Positions 56,329 to 64,000 of a stretch of DNA of 64,000 nucleotides are shown here, in pieces. Position numbers and translations under genes: made by a program. The notes under the pieces were generated by a model. The model had not been told where the DNA came from. It made no database searches and worked only from the letters and a program-made list of their open reading frames with translations. Positions within the stretch are counted from its first letter, which is position 1. Each line of letters begins with the position of its first letter. Source of the stretch: Pictodentalium vernedei (lineage: Eukaryota > Mollusca > Scaphopoda > Dentaliida > Dentaliidae); the NCBI GenBank assembly GCA_031216915.1, contig CM062290.1, positions 381,716,718-381,780,717 on the forward strand. The letters are read 5' to 3'.

Positions 56329-56970
56329 CGACAGTCACTGCTATTGTGTTCAGGAGATCACAAGTTACATTTTGTGTGAGTAATTACCGACATTATTTCA
56401 TCATGGACCGTTCCAGAACCATATTTATCGAGAGAACATTTTTCCATCAAAAACATTAGTGACAGATATGTGTAATTAACGCCATTAAAATACTGCATAT
56501 TTTCATCAATGTGTTGTCTTTCATTTGTCAATAGACCATTCTTTCCGCAAATAATTACTTTTGGCAATCCGAAAGATAGCATGAAAGTAATGACAGTTTC
56601 TATTACCACCACTGCGAGAAACACAGGGAGGGGAGGGGGTGCTTAATTAAGTTCCAGGTGTATATATGCAGTCAACTCACAGAGTTGACAGCAGGCACCG
56701 ATGATTCCTGGACGTCTGCTACCGTGTTCGTACCAGAGAAGATAATAAAATAATAATATAATGGCCAAATGTGCTTCAGATATCCAACAACAAAGCTGGG
56801 CATTTAAAAATCTTTATGATGAAAATTCTAAATTATCATTGGAACGAGTAACAATTACGGTTTATACAAGAGCATCGAGAATATATCTGTAGCCTTTGGA
56901 TGCTTGTGGAGGAACTTGAACAGAAAGGTCCTGTTGCAAAGGTAGTGCCTAAAAAGTCAAAGGCAGATTT
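56329..56970. other. Gene-free; foldback arm fragment
   Basis: 56660-56800 is one arm of the GGTGCTATA foldback family (GTTGACAGCAGGCACCGATG, CTGCTACCGTGTTCGTACC). Nearby, 56910-56960 and 57645-57720 are open in one frame if the 57-kb insertion is ignored. The product is not recognised. Confidence 0.5.
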
Positions 56971-57633
56971 ATCTTATACCTGTTGAAGATATAGCCCATG
57001 TGTTATAGATTATCTATAACACATACCCCTATGTCATATAGATTGGCGACTCCAGATGAGTCGATATTTTGACACGAAATCATCCCCAAAACCCTTTTAA
57101 AAATGCAGAAAAGAACAAAAATGGTCGGTATAAGATAAATACAACAATACCATAGTGTGTTTTGATATGTTTGATATCTCAACTCGTTGAAAGTGAGTTT
57201 TTTCGCTCGGCAAGCCTCGCGAAAAAAACTCACTTTTAACTCGTTGAGATATCAAACATATCAAAACACACTATGGTATTATCGTATATTTATTGCTGTT
57301 TAATTCCTGCAATCGCAGATTAACAGAATAACATACACAAGTATAATACATATCTGGAAAATAGGATATTCCTATCAACATGATTAATCTCTTTTGAATG
57401 TAATTTTTCTTAAATTCAAATTAAATACACACAAATTATACATCAAAATGAAGGTTGAAATGAAGAGAACACGAAAATAAATGTAACATATGTAACCAAC
57501 TCACAAAGTTGACAGCAGGCACCACTGGTTCCTGGAAGTCTACTACCGTATTCGTACCAGAACTGACAATACAGTAATATTTCACGAGAACAACTTGTGG
57601 CCAAATTTTAGGAATATCAGAGGTGGGAATTTC
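56971..57633. mobile_element. Composite repeat, empty-site copy, with 11-bp flanking duplication
   Basis: 663 bp matching 39618-40857 without its MITE. Flanked by AAGGCAGATTT at 56960-56970 and 57634-57644. It contains the palindrome 57145-57280 and ends in a foldback-family arm (GGAATATCAGAGGTGGGAAT). It has no inverted ends. TTAA at 57384-57387 is the unoccupied target. Confidence 0.88.
57145..57280. mobile_element. Palindrome, ATAGTGTGTTTT family (copy)
   Basis: Nearly identical to 40084-40221, with the same CTCGGCAAGCCTCGCGA centre. Confidence 0.92.
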
Positions 57634-57865
57634 AAGGCAGATTTCTCCTCAGTGGGGGTAGAATATATTATTACACGCCTGTTCTACGAAATCTTCATCT
57701 ACAGCAACACTAAACCATATGGAAAATGAAAACCTATTCCGCACATATGTGTGGAATGGAAATCATTGACGGACTATTTCTAAAATAGAAGCGAAATTTC
57801 ACTGGAATTTTGTACAAATCGTGCACCGCAATTATAGTTTGAATCGCTAGCGATAGCAAAAAATC

Positions 57866-57929
57866 GTCCCCTGAGTTCCAATGTGTTCTATGTGCCAGTA
57901 GGTACATAGAACGCATTTGTACTCAGGAC
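57866..57929. mobile_element. Hairpin, second copy of the 6738-6803 family
   Basis: GTCCCCTGAGTTCCAATG and its diverged complement around CCAGTAGG. Confidence 0.85.
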
Positions 57930-58065
57930 TCGAAATAGTAACTCGGGGTTCCCCTAGCAAATGTGATAGGCAGTAAAATGTGTTCTTTGTGTTGATACTA
58001 GTCAAATGAATTGCTAAATGTCTTTCTAATAATGTTTTTTTTATAGACGCGAAGACGTGTAATAA

Positions 58066-58226
58066 ACACAGAACGACACGCGTGTGTGAATGGGTTAATC
58101 GATATGACACCTGTGCCATCGCTGAAGGATAAAACGCGAAGTCTGCGGCCTCTCGTTTTATCCTTCCGCCCTGGCACTCGTACCATATCGATTAACCCAT
58201 TCACACACGCGTGTCGTTCTGTGTAT
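58066..58226. mobile_element. 161-bp palindrome
   Basis: ACACAGAACGACACGCGTGT and its complement; arms of about 40 perfect bp extended by imperfect GAAGGATAAAACG pairing around CTGCGGCCTC. CpG-rich. Confidence 0.9.
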
Positions 58227-58620
58227 TTCCGGACAAGACCTTCACGAAAATCTGATTAGAAAATTGCTATCAATGAAGAAGCCAAATGCTCGCATGTCTC
58301 TGAACTGGGCGTGGTTACAATCCTTGATAGCAGAACGGATCATCTCAGATCAGGATACGAATTGCTTAACAAACACGCAAACACGGAACGTGGCTAAATC
58401 ATGCAGGGACAAACTGCTCGAAAAACTTTTAGTGTCATGGAATGAATGGATTAAAGAAAAAGTTAGTATTTAAGGCTCATATGTAAGAAAACTGGGTGAA
58501 GTTGCAAAACAGTTGGATGAATATTCCCGTTTAAGGACACTAGAACTTCCATTCGCAGACGTCTATCGACGTAGAAAAGAAGTATGGCACATGTTGATAA
58601 CCGATATTTAAGCCGCACAC
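58210..58620 (+). pseudogene. Unrecognised ORF pair
   Basis: MSLNWAWLQSLIAERII to EWIKEKVSI (58264-58473), then after a TAA the same frame is open again (YVRKLGEVAKQLDEYSRL, PFADVYRRRKEVWHMLITD) to 58610. Helical and charged, unlike the surrounding repeats. I do not recognise it. It could be the end of a Polinton or another element's protein. Confidence 0.4.
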
Positions 58621-58685
58621 TGCGCACAGTACCGGAATTAGACCAATTTCATCAAGAAATGTCCCACCTGTATTTATCCCGGCAT

Positions 58686-58870
58686 TGTTAACTTTCTTTG
58701 ACGATGGCGGTTCTCCGACGAACACCGTATCCAAGTGTATCTATTTGAATCTTGATTCGAATGAAAAATAAAGTTTGTTTACCTTCCTTGACAACGGCGG
58801 TTCTCCGACGAACACCATATCCAAGGGTATTTATTTAAGTCTTGATTCGGATGAAAAATAAAATTTGTTT
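58686..58870. repeat. 90-bp tandem duplication
   Basis: GGCGGTTCTCCGACGAACAC occurs 90 bp apart, with a third degenerate piece after 58865. The period is a multiple of three and the plus frame reads FLDDGGSPTNTVSK twice, each ending in a stop. Confidence 0.88.
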
Positions 58871-59099
58871 CCTTCCTTAACTGTGGCCTTTCTCTACTAC
58901 GATGATTGTAAAAATGGGATGAGGCACACGTATGCCAAAAAAAAACATTTTACAATCATCAGTTAAACAAAATTAGTAATTTCGTCGCGAAATCTAGTTG
59001 AAAATTAACTTAAAACGCGGTAACTATTCGAGACTAGAACAGTGCCATCCCCGCCTTTTCATTTTGCCATAACGATAGTCACAAATCAATTCACATTCT

Positions 59100-61925
59100 C
59101 TAATGGCAAAAGTGGCACTACTGGCACCACATGGGGTGCATCAAAAATCCAAAACGTCTATACACATTTAGACCCTATCTGAACATATGGATACACTATC
59201 AACGTTTCAAATTAAAACCCCGAGATGCCTTTCGCCGAAAACCGTTTGTCTAACAACAAAAGTGGCATTACGGGCGCCTCATGGGGCCGAAACCTTTATG
59301 CGCATCTAGAGACCCTACCTGAAGATATGAACACAATTTCAAATTTCGAATTAAAACCCCCAGGAGCCTTTTGTCGGAAACTGATTGTCTAACAACAAAC
59401 ATGGCACGGCGGGCGCCACTAAATATCTGAAACCTTTGTGCACATCTAGAGACCCAACCATGAACATACGAACACACTTTCAACGTATCGAAAGAAAAAA
59501 CACCTAGGAGCCTTTTGCCGGAAACCGATTCTCTAATGAAAAAGGTGGCTCTTTGGGCTGAATGAAAAATCCGAAATGTCGCCACATGGGTCTGAATGAA
59601 AAATCCGAAACCTTTATGCACATTTGGAGACCCTACCGGAACATATGAACACATTTTCAACGTTTCGATTTTAAAACATCAAGGAGCCTTTCGCCGGAAA
59701 CCGATTGTCTAATGCCAAAATTGGTGTTACGGGCATTGGTACTCGGCACAAGTTGTGAAATCGAAAAAAAAAAGATTTTTGATAGCATTTTTGAATCGAT
59801 GCTGATGTGCCCCATTAATAGTATATAAATATTAACAAGGTGCACAACTCGCTTCTCGAAAACGATAGCACTCATCTTCGTTATACCCCCCTCAGATTTT
59901 TTAACCTTTTCCTGGAAACTTACGAAGCCAACGGCGACCATAGAAGCTAAGATGCTCACAAAAACATCCCATTGGCTACGATTTAAAACAAGCCAATGGG
60001 AGCATGGGGAAAATTCACCGTATCTATGGACGCGAAAAAACTTCATTAGATTGGAAGTTACGGCTAAAAAGTGTATAAACGGTAAATATGTTTGCCAGAA
60101 ATAAATATATGTGGATCCGAAATTAGTAATTGATAAAGGTATACGGTTAATGTTTGAATCTGCCCTCCATAGACAGTGGGACCTCGAATTATTTATAATA
60201 GGTCGGATAATTGTCGCCCGTAACCCACTTTCCACTGTGCACTATCTTGTCCGACTAAATGTTTTTCGGTCTTTTCTGCGACTTCTCCCAGTTATCATGA
60301 ACGACTCAACAACACCCAACGGTCGTGTAATACACCATTGTACAGCTTATTCATTCCCCTTTCCACTGACACTGGGTACTGCTGGATACGTTATGTGAAT
60401 CAAATTTGAGGGGGGGGGGGGGGGGGAGGTATAACGAAGACGAGTGTTATCGTTTTCGAAAAACGAGTTGTGTACCTTGTTAATATTTATATACCATTAA
60501 CGGGGCACGTCAACATCGATTAAAATATGCTATCAAATATAATTTTTCTTTCGATTTCACAGCTCGTGCCGAGTACCTGTGGTTACGGTCACCAAATGGG
60601 GCCGAAAAAAAATCTGAAACCTTTATGCACATCTAGAGACAATACCGGAACATATAAACAAACTTTAAACAACCAAAATTACATATCCTAGGTGCCTTTC
60701 GTCGGATAGCAGTATTTTAGCTTAGTCTCTAAGTGGTGGCACTGGCAGCACCTGGTTACAAAAATTCACACTAAACCTATTTTTGTCATCTAGGAGCCTT
60801 CGCAGGAAACCGAGTCTCAAACCACAAAAGTGGCACTACGGGCGCCACATGAGGCAGAATAAAATACCCGAAACCTTTATGCACATCTAGACAACCTACC
60901 GAAACATATGAACACACTTTCAACGTTTCGAATTAAAACCCCTAGGAGCCTTTTGCCAGAAATCGATTCTCTAATGACAGAAGTGGCGCCCCTAGCGCCA
61001 AATGGGACCGAATATAAAATCCGAAACCTTCATGCACATCTGGAGATCCTACCCGAAGATATGAACACACTTTCAGCGTTTCGATGTAAAACCCCTAAGA
61101 GCCTTTCGCTGGAAACCGATTCTCTAGCGACAAGAGTGTCGTTATGGGCGCCACATGAGGCCGAATCAAAAATCCCAAACCTCTATGCACATCTAGACAC
61201 CCTACCGGAACATATGAACACACTTTCAACGTTTCGAATTAAAACCCTTGAAGCCTTTCACTAGAAATCGATTCTCTAACGACAAAAGTGGCGCTACGGG
61301 CACCATTTAGAGCCCAACCAATAATCTGAAACTTTTAAGCACATCTAGAGATCCTACCGAAACATACGAACACACTTTCAATGTTTCGAATTAAAACCCC
61401 TAAGTCTTTCGCCGAAAACCTATTGTCTAACGACAAAAGAGGTACTACGGGGGCGACATGGGGCGCATCAAAAATCCTAAACCTTTATGTAAATCTAGTG
61501 ACCCTATCGGAACATATGAACACACTTTCAACATTTCGAATTAAAATTATTAGGGGCTTAAGCCGGAAACCGAATCTCTAAGGGAAAACGTAGCGCTCCG
61601 AAACCTTTATTCACAGACTCTACCTGAACATATGAATACACTTTTTACGTTTCGAATTAAAAGACCTAGGAGACTTTCGCCGGAAACCGATTCTCTAACG
61701 ACAAAAGTGGCGCCACGGGCGCCGCATGGGGCCAAATTAAAAATCCGAAACATTTAGGCTCATCTAAACACCCTACCGGAACATATAACCACACGTTAAA
61801 CAACCGAAATTACATATCCTAGGAGCCTTTTGTCGGAAAGCAGCATTTTAGCTTAGTCTTGCCTGGCACCACCTGGTTACAAAAATTTTAACAAACCCTA
61901 CTTTTGCCATCTCTACACCTTACTT
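59100..61925. repeat. Satellite array, about 153-bp unit, about 12 units
   Basis: Units contain CAAAAGTGGCACTACGGGCG, CCGAAACCTTTATGCACATC, CGGAACATATGAACACACTT and GGAGCCTTTYGCCGGAAACC. The period is 138-175 bp in 59100-59730 and close to 153 bp in 60820-61580. Two units (60600-60800, 61730-61920) share a diverged tail with TTTTAGCTTAGTCT and ACCTGGTTACAAAAATT, a higher-order period of about 1.1 kb. Interrupted by the foldback 59739-60582. Confidence 0.92.
59739..60582. mobile_element. 844-bp foldback inserted in the satellite
   Basis: Inverted arms of about 170 bp begin TTGGTACTCGGCAC and end GTGCCGAGTACCTGTG. They include TTAATATTTATATACC-type sequence and a G/C homopolymer (CCCCCC at about 59885, a long G run at 60402-60426). 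The flanks carry GTTACGGKCA (59729-59738, 60583-60592), and the satellite unit is continuous across them. The loop (59905-60400) has no recognised gene. It contains a GCCAATGGGA / TCCCATTGGC hairpin. Confidence 0.88.
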
Positions 61926-63199
61926 AAGAAGTATGGTAAGTTAAAAAATTATAGCTCTGTCAAACACCTCTATGCACGTGGGAGGGGTGGCATGGGGTTG
62001 GTTAGCCTCGGCCTTAAAAATATGGGGGACGAACCAACAACGAGAAGGGTCGGAATGCGGGCACGGGACAAACTCGGCTCGCAGAGCTGAGTTGGGACCG
62101 CACCCTGATTTTCTTCCCTGCCGAGTGGACTCGAAATATAGGTTCGATCTTCGTTAGGTGTGATTCCTAATCACTTCAGGTTGCGGAGAGGAAACAACGA
62201 TTAAATTAACAACGATTCTTTTATTTGCATTTAAAATAAACTCATTCCATATTGAACACATTTAACAATTTGATCAACACAAATCAAAGACTTATCACTT
62301 ATCGTGGATTGCCCAGCAAATCCACCCGACGAGACCCTATACGGCGTCTCACATTCGGCCGAACCCAAGTCTCTCTCCTAAACGGTTGGAACCCAAGTCT
62401 CCCTGAACCAGGTAGTTCCCCATGCTTTATACCTGGTCTTGGGATGGTCAGATAATATTTCAAGATGCCAAAACATGGCACGCGACATTTCTGAAGATAA
62501 AATCACCGTGCGCCAATGTATATGCTATCAAGCGTATCTCGAGAAACAATATACTTGACAGCCGTGACGATTGAAATCAATCTAAGTGCCGGTCACTTCG
62601 AGATTAACGAACATGGGGATATTTTATTCTGATTAGTAATATGCCAGAGAAGCATCCCACTGTGGATCTCCTAAGGCTAATTATCGAATTAAGACATGTG
62701 TGCTTACTACACAGAGAGAACTAATACATACATATATCTGAACTTGAAAGTGGGGGAGGAGGCCTCCTCCCTTTTTAGACTGGCTTTGCTCCGACAAGCT
62801 AAAAAATGAGACGTACGGACGGAAATCATCACTGTATCCTCGTATTTTTTTAAAATGCGGGGATAACTATTAACCGCATCCCAAACTCAAATCGAACTCG
62901 AATCGAATGTGGGAAGTCAAATCTTTTGATAAAGGAATATTCAAAATTCTCAAGGGCACATGAGAAATGTACAACATAAAATAAGAAATCCACTTGTTTA
63001 AGAGTTTGTTTTATTTAAATATAACAATAAACTTAATACTCTATGTAAAAAGGATATCCACATTAAATAGCTGAATATAAATGTTATAATATCCCAATGA
63101 ATTGTTAAACGCTATCAAAATACAACACACCCTATAAAATAATTCCACTCAAATGACAGACAAAATGTTTATACTAGCATACCACACTGGGATCAGTTA
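61926..63199. other. Gene-free stretch
   Basis: No supported gene. 61975-62180 is GC-richer. GAACCCAAGTCTCYCT is repeated at 62361 and 62390. Nothing else stands out. Confidence 0.5.
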
Positions 63200-63236
63200 T
63201 TTATTTTTAATGGTGTTTAAGGTCACTTTCAGCTAG
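63200..63236 (-). mobile_element. SINE tail fragment beside a hAT-like end
   Basis: TTATTTATTTTTAATGGTGTTTAAGGTCAC is the tail of the SINE family. It is followed at 63234 by CTAGGGCTGTGCG and a CGGTTCGGTTCCGG patch, which resembles a hAT end. Only the tail is present. Confidence 0.6.
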
Positions 63237-63642
63237 GGCTGTGCGTTTTTTCGGTTCGGTTCCGGGTTTGCGGCAAACCGGACAGTCAGATCCAGCAAAA
63301 ATCGAACGAACGGTTTCACTGTGTTTGTGTATAAAGTGAGCATACTATCTTGCTGGGAGGGAACTCGACAAGTGACTACTGTGAATTCTCGTCACTTAGT
63401 CTATCAGCAATGCAGGGACCGACCTGTACATGCGCCAGTGCGTATTTGGGTCTGAAACATCAGCACCTGGCTCTTAAATCTCAGAAATAGGCTTCTCAGT
63501 TGGCGCGTAACTTCTCAGATCATATTTTGATATTCTTTCGATGGATAATCGAGAGAGACACTCTTACAAATATTATATATATGATTATCATTTATCATTG
63601 TTGTAGAGTGCTTAAGTTAATACTTCAAGTCTTAATTAAAAG

Positions 63643-63730
63643 CATTAATCTTCACTGTGGTTTCTGATCAAGTCTTGGCTGCCTAAATAGGCAGCCAAGA
63701 CTTGATCAGAAACCACAGTGCAGATTAATG
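63643..63730. mobile_element. 88-bp palindrome
   Basis: CATTAATCTTCACTGTGGTT faces its complement (one or two mismatches) around CTGCCTAAATAGGCAG. Confidence 0.92.
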
Positions 63731-63906
63731 TTTGCTATAATGTACTAAATGAAAATGATGAGAGCTATTACATACTTGCAGTGTGTGTTACAAACAGTAG
63801 TGTGACTCCGTAAATTCAAATCTGGCGCATGAATTGAAAAACTAGGCTCCGAGGCTAGAGCGTATTTTAAATAGTCCTGATCGGTCCCTGGCAATGTGTG
63901 CTCATT

Positions 63907-63967
63907 GTCACATTTTCTCCTTTATTGACTCGTCCATCGGACGAGTCAACAAGGGTGAAAATGTGAC
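63907..63967. repeat. 61-bp palindrome
   Basis: GTCACATTTTCTCC ... GACTCGTCCATCGGACGAGTC ends in GTGAAAATGTGAC, with a few mismatches mid-arm. Confidence 0.85.
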
Positions 63968-64000
63968 GATCGGAACACAACACAGATGAGATGAATTTTA

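Noticed and set aside
59268..60235. Long minus-strand ORFs in the satellite and foldback as genes
   Set aside because: They follow the repeat unit and foldback arms and show no recognisable domain.
35506..63250. hAT transposons from AGGGCTGCACGAT-like ends (35506, 43300, 63234)
   Set aside because: Only single ends are visible, with no paired terminal repeats, 8-bp duplications or transposase, so they are mentioned in notes but not called as elements.

Overview
The window is AT-rich, intron-style eukaryotic DNA and almost certainly metazoan. It carries tRNA-headed SINEs, CR1/L2-type and ORF1-bearing LINEs, an env-bearing Ty3/gypsy element, a Tc1 transposase, Polinton-type capsid and protease genes, and many hairpin MITEs. 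This mix is typical of a marine invertebrate; I cannot name the phylum from sequence alone. I see no host gene with intact exons. Nearly everything that can be explained is mobile or satellite DNA, and nearly every coding region is broken.

Layout. 1-3046: a 1.25-kb tandem repeat (2.4 copies) ending in a SINE. 3.0-11.5 kb: small duplications, hairpins and simple repeats without genes. About 11.5-26.3 kb: a degraded Ty3/gypsy-like endogenous retrovirus (gag with zinc knuckles, protease, RT, RNase H, integrase, env). A 3.3-kb LINE lies in gag, a hairpin in integrase and a MITE in env, and the 3' LTR is mutilated. 26.3-44 kb: a palindrome and MITE graveyard, with a SINE, a 1.35-kb foldback holding 161-bp repeats, a degenerate long-period repeat (30.8-32.7 kb) and a LINE ORF1 fragment. 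44.3-53.2 kb: a Polinton/Maverick-like structural gene block. It holds an F54H12.2-like capsid-type fragment, an adenain-type protease, a major-capsid-type pseudogene on the opposite strand, a coiled-coil/membrane protein pseudogene and two or three unrecognised small membrane-type ORFs. 55.3-56.3 kb: a Tc1 transposase pseudogene. 59.1-61.9 kb: a 153-bp satellite broken by a foldback insertion.

The best-supported novelty is a family of about 240-bp hairpin MITEs. Their ends read CCCTTTACC...GGTAAAGGG and they sit in TTAA. I count 14 copies between 27.3 and 55.1 kb plus one in env at 23.4 kb, with two arm subfamilies sharing one central palindrome. The window contains its own empty sites: a paralogous segment at 57384-57387 lacks the copy present at 40328-40569, and several copies interrupt coding frames that agree on both sides once the insert and one TTAA are set aside. 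At least two further TTAA families are present (24927-25163 and 49029-50397), and one TTAA in the Polinton-type membrane gene was hit twice in succession. These features point to piggyBac-type mobilisation, although no piggyBac transposase is in the window.
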